From Lasiodiplodia sp. COLG20 (lineage: Eukaryota > Ascomycota > Dothideomycetes > Botryosphaeriales > Botryosphaeriaceae): a stretch of 64,000 nucleotides of DNA. The stretch is from contig VNWV01000004.1 of the NCBI GenBank assembly GCA_009801085.1, forward strand, positions 1,612,001-1,676,000, written 5' to 3'. The notes beneath the pieces were generated by a model, which saw only the letters and a list, made by a program, of their open reading frames with translations, made no database searches and had not been told where the DNA came from. Below are positions 21,614 through 31,339 of the stretch, piece by piece; positions within the stretch are counted from its first letter, which is position 1, and the number at the start of each line of letters is the position of its first letter. The position numbers and the translations under genes were made by a program.

Positions 21614-23705
21614 ATGCCGACCACCCGCCACGAGAAGCAGCAGCTTCCAGCCCAGGATCGCCGGAAGGGCGAGTCGGTGCGCCACCACCACCCTTCTCCA
21701 TTCCTTCTTTCGCTGCGAGACCGCCCGCGCTGACTTGCTGCCCATTGCGCACACCGGCCCACACAGGCTCTCAGCGACTTCGCCGAATATGTGCAGAAGC
21801 AGCAGGCCCGCCGCGGCAAGCCGCTTGCCGCCGATCCCGCCACCGCCGGCGGCGCCGTCGAGGAGCACGACGAGCTGGACATCATCGACCAGCTCGGCCT
21901 CGACGACGAGTCGGGCGCCGCCGTGCGCCTCAAGCACATCCTCCTTGACGACGGCGACTCCGCCGACGACAGCGTCGCCGCTCTCGCCAGCCACCTGAGC
22001 GCCCGCCTGCTCGAGGGCCACGGAGAGGCCCTGTTCGATCTCGGTTTGGAAGACAATGGCGACCCCATGGGCTTCTCCAGGGCCGACTGGGACTTTGCCC
22101 TCGCGCGCGTCGAGAAGGCGGCGGCTGACGTCGGCGCCGACTGCCGCGTGCTGATGACCCGCAATGTCGAGGGCGGTGGCGACGTCGAGGTCGGCCCCGC
22201 CAATGCCAAGGATACCAGCGTGTCCGGGAAGTTGATCGTGCGGAAGAAGCCCGACTCGGTCGACGACGTCATTGAGACGCGGATAGCGGTGGTCGGGAAT
22301 GTCGATGCGGGGAAATCCACCATGCTGGGTGTCCTGGTCAAGGGGGGCTTGGACGACGGCCGTGGAAAGATGCGCGTCAACCTCTTCCGCCACAAACATG
22401 AGATTGAGAGTGGCAGGACTAGCTCCGTTGGTATGGAGATTATGGGGTTTGATACCAAGGGTGACGTGGTTTCGTCCACCGTCCCAGGCAGGAAACTGTC
22501 GTGGGAGGAGATTGGCAGGCGATCTGTACGTGTCCTGAACCACGCCATTGGAGTACCAGGAATGCTGACAAGCAGCAGGCGAAAGTGATTAGCTTCACTG
22601 ATTTGGCAGGACATGAGAAATACTTGAGGACTACCGTATTCGGTATGCTTTCTAGCGAACCGAACTACTGCTTGTTGATGGTCGCTGCCAATAACGGATT
22701 GATTGGCATGAGCAAGTAAGAACTCCGAACCATGACTATTTGTCATGTACTAATAGTGTCTCCAGAGAGCATCTTGGAATAGCTGTTGCTCTTAACGTGC
22801 CGATCATGGTCATTATCACGAAAATTGATATCTGCCCGCCGAACATTCTGCAGGAGACCATCACCCAGCTGACGAAAATTCTCAAATCTCCTGGAGCAAG
22901 GAAAATACCCATTTTCATCAAGGACCGGGAGACCTGCATAAACACTGCTACTCAGTTTGTTAGCAGACGGATATGCCCCATCTTCCAGGTATCTAACGTC
23001 ACTGGCGAGTGTGTGGACTTGGTCCGTACGTTCTTGAATATTCTTCCCCACCATGGAAACTACGACCCGGATGCGCCGTTTGAGTTCCATGTCAACGACA
23101 CTTTCTCCGTCCCCTTCGTTGGAACTGTTGTCTCAGGCGTTGTAAAGAGTGGTATCCTGCATTCTGGCGACACGGTATTGGTGGGGCCCGACTCCCTTGG
23201 TCAGTTCATAACGACAAAAGTGCGCTCCATCGAACGCAAACGGATACCGGTGCCTGGTTGCGCTGCTGGTCAGTCCGCATCGCTGGCTCTCCGCAACGTA
23301 CGGCGGAAAGACGTTCGCAAAGGCATGGTCGTCTTACCGCGCGTCGACCCGGCCGCTCCTCCGCCAAAGGTGTACCGCGAGTTCATTGCCGAGGTTCTCA
23401 TCCTTTCTCACGCGACCACTATCAAAACGAAATACCAGGCCATGCTCCACGTCGGTCCCGTTTCGCAGACCTGCGCCATCATCGATATTGACCGCTCGTA
23501 CATCAGGACTGGTGACCGCGCGACGGTGGCTTTCCGCTTTGTACAGCGTCCCGAGTACCTCACGGTCGGGGAGCGGATATTGTTCCGAGAGGGAAGGACA
23601 AAAGGCCTGGGCATCGTAAAAGCCGTCGGATACGACCCGAAGAAACCGTTGAATCCGGAGGCGGCTGCTGAGCGCGAGAAGGAGAATGGGAACGCGGCGA
23701 AGTAA
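21614..23705 (+). CDS. GTPBP1/GTPBP2-family translational GTPase
   Basis: Cytosolic GTP-binding protein of 632 aa related to elongation factor 1-alpha. Exons: 21614-21676, 21767-22525, 22579-22715, 22766-23705 (1899 nt). GTPase motifs: G1 GNVDAGKST, a G2 region with [13 protein letters not shown]3 DLAGH just after the second intron, and G4 TKID. The G domain is followed by two beta-barrel domains ([17 protein letters not shown] onward; then [24 protein letters not shown]) and an Arg/Lys-rich tail. GVEIMGF-type switch sequences and the [12 protein letters not shown] segment are characteristic of GTPBP1/2 rather than Hbs1 or eEF1A. The acidic N-terminal ~150 residues are specific to this family. 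Animal relatives act in ribosome rescue and mRNA decay; the fungal role is inferred only by homology. The first exon encodes 21 residues and is the least certain part. Confidence 0.88.
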
Positions 23706-24278
23706 ACATCGGCCAGTACACCTACTCGGCGTACATTTACGATGAACTGCAATGATGTTTCTTTGGTAAGGCGTATTTGATTCTTGTTCATTTTGAAACA
23801 TATTATTCTTTGATTTCGGTGCAAGAAGCGCACAATAGCATCTTGCCATATTTTCGTTTAGCGTATGAGTCTGTCAAATTTGTCTTGAGCATTCGTAAAT
23901 GTACTTGGGAGGACGTTGACCCCCATGGATACACGTACAGTCTTTTGGTTATGGACATTTCCAACTACTATTTAATGGGCTAAGTCTATGACTCTCTCGT
24001 CTTGTTTTGGTCTCGAAGCTTGGGCTGTTCGGAAGATCCGTGCACAGATGTAAGAGGATGGAATCCTGAGAATCTGTATTGTGATCTGGAAGCTTCGCTG
24101 CTGTTTCTTCGGCGAGGCACACACCGTCTCCGGGGCGACACGTTTGGTGCGGCTTCCCGTGAGCGTCGCGGCGTCCGTTACCCCCCAGCTCCGGCCGCAT
24201 ACAAACGCTCTTCGCGCGCCGCCGATCTTCCACCACTTCCGACACACCACACCCGACATCGTGGCTGACACGTTCGCC
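23706..24278. other. Intergenic spacer, 573 bp
   Basis: Separates two plus-strand genes. It holds the 3' UTR of the GTPBP1-like gene and the promoter of the coiled-coil zinc protein. AT-rich up to about 24060, then GC-rich. No coding frame is supported. Confidence 0.45.
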
Positions 24279-25989
24279 ATGACTGACAAGCACGGTAAGT
24301 CTCGCGCCCTCGAATATCTTGAAGAAACCCTTGATAATATCAGTCTTTCTTCTCTTCTCGATAGCCCGCCGTCCCAGCCAAGATGGCCACCGGCGTCGCA
24401 GCCAAGACCATCACCAGCCAAATGCTCAGCCAACGGCGCCTTCGAGCGCTCGGACCGCGCAGCAGTTAGAGCAAGGACAGAGAGAAACCCGTCCGTCCGC
24501 TACGTTGACGTCCGCATACCCTGTTGTCGCTTCTCCCGCTTCGCATATTGCCTCGTCTGCCACTCCGCCTGGTGATGACCGTCGCGACAACACCGCGCTT
24601 GTTCCTGCGGCTTGGGCCGGCAATCCTACCGGCGCCGGGGCCGTCGCAGCTACGTCCGTCCTCTCATCTGAGTCAAAGGTTTGGAAGCTGGCGGAGATCT
24701 TCCTGGATCGCGCCAACGTCAACCGCGACGATCCCCGGGTCCGGATCGGCATTATGGGCTTACAGAACGCCATTGCCAGGCAGGAAAAAGTAGTCCGTCG
24801 TCTGAACGCTGATCTCCAGCGTCGCACCTTGGAATACGACGCGCTCAGGGCTGCATCCGATGCGATTCCGGAGAGAGAGGTCCAGTTGGAGAATCGCGTC
24901 GAGGCTCTTGACCTGGAGATCCGTCAACTCCGATGGGCAAATCGCCAACTCCAGCAGTTGGGCCCGTTTGTGCAGAGGCAAAACATGCAGATCGACCAGA
25001 AGTCCTGGCACATCCAAGAGCAAGACGAAAATCGGAAGGAGTTGGAAGACGACAACGAAAAGCTCGAACAAGACGTGGAAGAGCTTGAGAAGCAAGTAGA
25101 AGATCTCAAGAAGCAACTCAAGGAAGAGAAGGCGGGAAGGCAACAAGACAGAGAGAACTACAATCAGAAGTTGTCCAAATTCAAGCAATCCATACGCTCG
25201 ACCGAAACTCCAACGGTCATTGCTGATCCTCCAAGGAGCAGGATTTTCGACTCTGCGTACGTTCGCGGCTTGGATCCCGGTCCCGCCTCTAGCGCTTCGC
25301 CGCAACCCATTACTCAAGCTACTCTTGCTACTGAGTCTCACTCAGAGCGAGACGCGGCATTGCCCGATCGTCGAAGAAGCTTAATGGCTCGCGTTGCCGA
25401 ATACACCACAATGCCACCTACTCGTCCCAGTAGCACGGTGCCCCGCCTGCCCGAGCGACGCTACGCCCGTGACCGCAGCATGTCACCGCTTCGTAGCCCC
25501 CCTCAGCGTGACTTTCGGGAGGCTCGTGCTCCCTCTCCTCCGGTCTCACGCCGCTTCCTCACCGAGACTATCCGTCATCGCCCTGAGGATGCGGTAGCTA
25601 ATCCCAACCGCGACAGCCTGTCGACTGCTCTGTCAAGATACCCGCGCAGGATTACACCCGGCTTGAACGACGACATTTCTGCGGATCCAGCTCGTCTCGG
25701 CAACCACATCGTAGGATCCCATGCGCCTGGACAGCAACAACTGTCTCGTCACAACAATCTCACGCTGCACGACGACCTGGATGAAGACCAGCATCATCCC
25801 TCTAGTCGCGAGCTCAGATGCGTTACTTGTTTCGAACGCGGTTTGTCATGCAACGGCAGGTTCCCGTGCAATAAGTGCAAGAAATTCAACCGTCGCTGCA
25901 GCTACCGGTTTTGCCCAATGTGGAAGAAGGGACGGCAATGCACGTTCCAATTCTGCTCCATGGTACATGACGAAGTTGGTTACCGTTAG
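24279..25989 (+). CDS. Coiled-coil protein with C-terminal C6 plus CCCH zinc motifs
   Basis: Protein of 546 aa, function unknown. Exons: 24279-24294 (16 nt, ATG start MTDKH) and 24365-25989. Residues 1-110 are disordered and basic. About 130-285 form a long, strongly heptad-like coiled coil (RLNADLQRRTLEYDALR, then EDDNEKLEQDVEELEKQVED), implying dimerisation. About 290-480 are disordered, Arg/Pro/Ser-rich. At the extreme C-terminus, residues 491-517 show the spacing C-x2-C-x6-C-x5-C-x2-C-x6-C of a binuclear zinc cluster, though the basic residues usual after the second Cys are missing. Directly after it, 522-540 fit C-x8-C-x4-C-x3-H, a CCCH finger normally binding RNA. A nucleic-acid-binding scaffold is the natural inference. 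The nine Cys could instead fold as one composite zinc domain. Confidence 0.8.
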
Positions 25990-26908
25990 CCGCCGGTTAG
26001 CCTCTTCATTTCCAGTCTACTACACGCACTGGATTCGCCAATGAAGGCTTGTCGCGTCCATCTCCTGGAGAAGGCATCAAAGCCTGGCTTTGGTCTCATG
26101 TTGTACTGCCCTTCCGGGCTGTCTTCATCTGGAAGAACCTGGATCACACGGTACACTTATCGCTTTCAATTGGAGTATGCGCTTGAGTGTTCACCAGGGC
26201 CGTGATCACGGCTCAGCACACATATGCGTGTCAAGATTGCTGTTTGCAGCAATTCTTCTCCGGCGATGCTTTCTCTTTTTGTTTTCCAATTCATTTTGCA
26301 GGCCCTACTTTACATTCATTGCGCGGGCTAATAGTCTTCACGACACCTTACATAACCGCGCAATTCTGCTTTGATAGCCATCTGCTTGATGGTCCTGCCG
26401 TCCTTGAATGGCCCTGACTAAGACAGGCATTGGAGGCAGACAAGCGATTGGCTCTTCTTTTTCTTTTTCTTAAATCAAATAAAAGGTAGTCTCTGAGAAT
26501 CAATGAGCTCACACCAATGTCTTTACTTAGAATTTATTTGTTGATTGGGCGTGTTGGTTTTGAATTTGACCCAGTCGGGAAATTTTGGCAGGCTTGCCCA
26601 AAGGCCAAGTAACTTAAAGATGCTCGGCACTAATAAATTATTAATACGGTGTCAGCATGGATGTAGGGATTGGATTGGGCGCATCTACAAATGCCGATCC
26701 TGGTCGGAAATCCTTCACAAAACCAGGCCCTGCCTCCGTAAACGTCCCCACTTTATTCGTATGTCCTCTGATGGAGACAACGGCTTGACAGGTGTTACGA
26801 TCATTCCTCCTAGGTACATCGTGCCGACAACCGTGTCAATCACGTCTATATATACTCCTCTCAATGCCCTTTCGGAATTGACCAATCCATCCGTATACCT
26901 CACCGGCA
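25990..26908. other. Intergenic spacer, 0.9 kb
   Basis: Between two plus-strand genes. No domain-bearing frame. The last ~150 bp upstream of 26909 include TATATATA at about 26848, a possible TATA element about 60 bp before the SDR start codon. Confidence 0.45.
26846..26856 (+). promoter_or_regulatory. TATA-like element of the SDR gene
   Basis: TCTATATATAC lies about 55-60 bp upstream of the predicted SDR start codon at 26909, a plausible core-promoter position in fungi. No other support. Confidence 0.35.
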
Positions 26909-27954
26909 ATGTCTCCCAACACCACCACCACAACCTGCCTCATCACCGGCGCCAACCGCGGTAAGTAAATCTCTCGCCGAACCGAACCGACCCACCCTTC
27001 TACATATTGCCACCCAATTCCTCCTCCTCCCCACTAAACACACAACCCAGGCATCGGCCGCGGCCTCGTCGCCGCCTACCTCGCCCGCCCGCACCACACC
27101 GTCATCGCCGCCGTCCGCGACCCCGCGCACCCGACCGCCCAATCCCTGCACGACCTCGTCCCTTCCGCAACATCCGGACAGAACGGCCACGGTCACCCGC
27201 CTTCCTCCCGCCTCATCCTCCTCCAAATGGACTGCGCGTCATCCGCCTCCATCGCCGCCGCCTTCGCCGCGCTGACCAGCACCCACGGCGTCCGCGCGCT
27301 CGACATCGTCGTCGCGAACGCGGGCGTCGGCTTCGCGACGGGCCGCCCGCTGGCGGCGGAGGGGAGGGCGGAGTTGCAAGGTTTCGTGGATGTCAATGCG
27401 CATGGGCCGCTCGAGGTGTTTGGGGGGGCGTTGGGGTTGATGAGGGAGGCGGGGAGGGCGGGGAGGAAACCGCGGTTCATGCTCGTGTCGAGCAATTTGG
27501 GGAGTTTCGAGTTGATGGGGAAGGCGTGGGGGTACGGGTTGTACGGCGCGAGTAAGGCGATGGCGAATTTTTTGATTAAGTGGTTGGCGTTGGAGAATGC
27601 GGGGGAGGTTGTGGTCTTTGCGGTGCATCCGGGGTAGGTTCTTCTCCTGTTGTGGGGCGTCTTGAGAGTGGGTTGGGTGGGCTGGGGGAGGTGGATGGGC
27701 TTGGCTGACTGTGAGTACAGGCCGGTGAAGACGGATATGGGGGATCGCGCTATTCAGGAGTTGGAGAAGATGGGGGTTGATCTGAATCTGAGGTGGTTGG
27801 AGGTGGAGGAGAGTGTGAGGGGGCTTCAAACGCTGGTATGTATGAGGGGCAGAGAGCGGGTGTTTCGCTAACGTGAAATCAGATTGATGATGCCGAGAGT
27901 AAAAACTTGAATGGCCGCTTTTTCCAACACGATGGAATAGAGCTTCCGTGGTAA
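26909..27954 (+). CDS. Short-chain dehydrogenase/reductase (SDR)
   Basis: NAD(P)-dependent oxidoreductase of 273 aa, classical SDR length. Exons: 26909-26960, 27051-27633, 27721-27835, 27883-27954 (822 nt). Cofactor motif TGANRGIGRG spans the first intron (residues ~13-22). NAG follows at VVANAGVG, the catalytic Ser is in VSSNLGSF, and the YGASK motif carries Tyr and Lys. HPGPVKTDM after the active site is typical of the C-type SDRs related to sniffer/carbonyl reductases. The substrate cannot be told from sequence. It is a single gene, not part of a visible biosynthetic cluster. Third-position GC is very high in exon 2. Confidence 0.93.
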
Positions 27955-28185
27955 ACACTGACTGGGGAATATTTACATTTAACCCATGGCAATTTCGCCG
28001 GGTGAGCCGAATAGGACCATACAGTGCCGAAATGTTTAGGGTTCCAATTTTTCCTCATCTGTGCCATTGCCAGAATATCCGAAGAAAACTGAAATGTTGT
28101 GGCAAACGTACGCAAAAATGGCCACGCATGTGAAGCTAACAGCGACCTTTATTATGTCAGTGCCGTCTCATTCAATGATAACGTT

Positions 28186-29011
28186 TCATGAACTTGCCTT
28201 TAATTGATCATAATTCAGTTTCCCGTTCTCCCGTACCGGATGCCATATGTGAAAAAAGAGGCCAAAAAGAAGTGAGTAAATGCCGAAACGAAGCATCATT
28301 ACCGGGATCTGCCAGATGAAGAGCTGAATTGGACGTGGGCTGTGATCACGGCCCAGAAGGGCTCTCAGGCGACGCAGGTAGTCCCGATGACTGGCGAACC
28401 GTTGCAGCATTATTCCTTGCTGGGTAGAGCTTGCAACACTCGCGATGACAAACATCAGTGCGCAGTACCAAGACGAAGTAGCCGGCCAAGGTGCAGTTTT
28501 TGTAGACTCCCAGGTAAATATGCTGCCAAGCATCCCGGATAGCAGAGCGCTCTGATTGTTCACACTGTAATGGTCAGACTTTTCTTCTCATCATAGAAGA
28601 GCAGGCGCACCTTTCTTACATGTAAATTGACTCAAAGCGGAAGAGCAGTTTCATCACGCTAGGAAATACCAAAACTTACTGTGATACCGACGAAGCGTAG
28701 CTCGTCGAGTTTGGTATCATACCACTTTTCTGTCAGAGCATCCTGGTCTGCGGTGGCATCAAGAAGCTCCTGGACTGGTTCCCATGTCGCCATCCACGGT
28801 GTAAAAAGTCCCGTGTACCATGTCTTGGCGTATTCTAACGCAGCATGGTATATGGGATTCAGCCAGCCGGTACATGCCATCGAAGGTGCCTTGAACGTGA
28901 ATAAAATTTCTTTCTGGAAATAGAGAAACCTGATCACCCAATGGACCCGTTAGCACGCCGCGAACGGAAACTTAAATGCCCCACCTTCGAGGCTATGCTC
29001 GGTAGGTGCAT
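28186..29011 (-). CDS. Fungal-specific small membrane protein
   Basis: Uncharacterised protein of about 208 aa. Exons on the minus strand: 29011-28985, 28913-28680, 28551-28186 (627 nt). The central part GWLNPIYHAALEYAKTWY and EKWYDTKLDELRFVGIT is a soluble stretch. It is followed by three hydrophobic segments: SALLSGMLGSIFTW, WYCALMFVIASVASSTQQGI and IQLFIWQIPVMMLRFGIYSL. This layout recurs in an unnamed family of ascomycete membrane proteins (recalled pattern, not searched). The second intron joins GIT to SALLSG, using the acceptor at CAATCAG because an upstream CAG gives the wrong frame. The first exon (MHLPSIASK) is inferred only from splice consensus and may be wrong. No function is proposed. 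Confidence 0.6.
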
Positions 29012-29575
29012 GGCAAGGAGGCAGCGAGGCTTTTTTGCAAAGTTGAGATGTACCTCGGTTGTACAACTTCGGAGTCGGCGATGCCGAGAGTTGGTAGGAC
29101 GCATATCTGCAAGGCGGCTGAGCCGCAAACGGGGGCCTGGTTGTTACACAAGGCATCTCGTAATTGCATGCAGTTTTATAACGGAGAATGCAGAGATGCC
29201 TGGGTATATTCAGGCCTCTCATGCTATCAGAGAGGCTTAGCAAGATCTATTTAAGGAGACTTTTCTAGGAGCATTTCAACTACATTACTTGAGATGCACC
29301 ATGATCGCCCAATAGAACCCAACACCAGAAACCTCTATCGTCGGTTCCGTTTGGTTATCCCATATTTATAGTAGATTTGAACGCGCCATGCTGTTTCCGG
29401 TGAGCTAAGAATTATTTAACTTATCTCACTGTTCAAAGGTTCGGTGCAACCTTCCTACAAAGAACCCTGATAGATCATTGAATATGTAGTTAAATAATGG
29501 GGTTACTCTCGGGAGGCTCAAAATCTAAGACTTCTATGTATTTCTGTCGCTTGGTGACCGACCTTTTTGTTGAGA
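29012..29575. other. Divergent spacer, 564 bp
   Basis: Between the small membrane protein (minus) and the lipase-like gene (plus). Short frames exist on both strands but none shows a domain or splices into a neighbour. Presumably holds both promoters. Confidence 0.45.
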
Positions 29576-31039
29576 ATGAAGTCGCCTCAAATTTCAGTTT
29601 CCAAGAAGGAACGATATCTTCTTCGTTTCTTTGGGTGGCATAAGGTCCGAGAAAGCGCGCAAAGCACAGTCGAGTCACTTGACTTCAGTGCGAATTCAAT
29701 ATCTGGCTCTGGTTACCAGTCCCTAACAAACTATCGAGGTTGTCTCGAAACGGTTCAACAGCTATCAAAAGTCCTCAACGATGCGATTGCTGTAATTGAA
29801 GCGGATGGTTTGTGCAGTCCAATTTCCGAAACATAAGCGGCATTCCTGACTTTTGAACCAACTTCAGGCAATTTGAGAACCACGTTACACGAGTATGAAG
29901 ATGATTTGGATGCCCAAGTCAGCGAGTATGCGAATTACTCGCTGGACTCATGTGCCTCGAAACAGCCATGGTCCTGGTAGGTGCTTCATAAGACGAAGTA
30001 AGATGAAAACTCACACTTTCAGCACCCCCAATGTCGCCGATCTCATCACGATCGTTTGGAATTGCGCTGCTAGAGCCTACGAAGAAGACCACACTGTGCC
30101 GATCGGATCCTACGATGTCCGAGAGGTCGACAGAATCAAGCAGTCGTGGGCCGGAAGTACGAAGGAAACAGTCTTTACTCTGGTAAGGTCATGCGATGAC
30201 AACTCAACAGAGCCGGGTGCCGAGTTTCCCGTCCTCGTGGTGGCTATCCGTGGTTCCTCGGCTTTTGCAGATTTCATGGTAGACTTGAATCAACGCCCAA
30301 CTCGTGCGACCGACTTCTTGTCTTCCGAATTCGAGGTCCATGCCGGGTTCCTCGCCGCAGCCAGATCACTACATCCTGAGCTGTTGTCACGCATAGAGAA
30401 GCTGTGCGACGAACATGATATCGATCGAGTGGTGTTTACGGGACATTCTGCAGGTGCATCTGTAGCTTCTCTCCTGTTTCTTCACTTTAGGATGCACGGG
30501 ACGAGTAAGCGTTTTATGGAACGACGTCTTGCTACAATGAGGCTGATTTGAAACCAGATGACAGCCGCCGCTTCTCTTGTATAAGTTTTGGTGGCCCGCC
30601 GGTGCTGAAGACTACCGTCCCAGAGGCCATTCTCAGTGGCTCGGACGATCAGCGGTGGTTAAATATCATAATGGAGTTCGACATGGTCTCAAGGGTAGAC
30701 AAGTTGTACATTCACTCGTTGTTCGACATGCTCAAGCAAGGGTCACCTTCCTCTGGAGACCTACAAAGGATGCAAGGCAGCAAGGGGGGCTTGCAGAATC
30801 TTGACATTCCTGCAGGCGACTTCCGTCAGTGTGGTGACATCGTTATCTTCCAAAAGAAGATTTTCGGCCGTAGGTCACTTTACGACGCCTCTGACACATG
30901 GACATTGGCGGCGCACAGGGTCTCTTGGACTGATTTTTCTCAGCTTCTTTTTCCTCGATTTACCGCCCATGCTCGCGAAGTCTACTGCGAGAGGATCGAA
31001 AGGGTTTCAACAGGAGATTTGACATCAATGAAGTTGTAG
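29576..31039 (+). CDS. Class 3 lipase-like alpha/beta hydrolase
   Basis: Predicted serine hydrolase of 434 aa without a signal peptide, so probably intracellular. Exons: 29576-29807, 29868-29976, 30023-30504, 30558-31039 (1305 nt). The N-terminal ~110 residues are helical with no known domain. The hydrolase part begins near TPNVADLITIVWNCAARAYEE. It shows VVAIRGSSAFADF (oxyanion side), FEVHAGFLAAA, the nucleophile elbow FTGHSAGAS (Ser256), then ISFGGPPV and EFDMVSRVD, where class 3 lipases keep a catalytic Asp. A His in LAAHRVSWTDF is the likely third catalytic residue. The same pattern occurs in many fungal proteins of unknown substrate. It is followed in the same orientation, 300 bp away, by the large Cys-pair protein. 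Confidence 0.82.
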
Positions 31040-31339
31040 AATAATTGAAATTCAATACTAAAGGCTTTTGCCTAGAACTCCGGGTGATAGATATGCTGTT
31101 TGCGTCTCGATTGTTACACGCAGGCAACAGCGCAACAGGCAGACGAAAACGTTGAGCACGTGTAACACATGAGCAATGGAATGCAAGTAATTAATGCAGC
31201 CTATCACTCTGCCATGAGCTAGTGCGAAAACAGAATATGCTCGCCGTATCATAATCATTGGAGCGGTCATAACCGTAAGCTTTGTTCAATTAAATGCTTC
31301 TTGAATACCTCCGATGCCGTGATAGCAAACATTTCTCTC

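Noticed and set aside
20902..22746. 614-codon minus-strand open frame
   Set aside because: It reads through RFA3 exon 1 plus its intron and antisense through the GTPBP1-like exons. Only its last ~50 residues (RFA3) are meaningful; the rest is low-complexity Ser/Arg/Pro.
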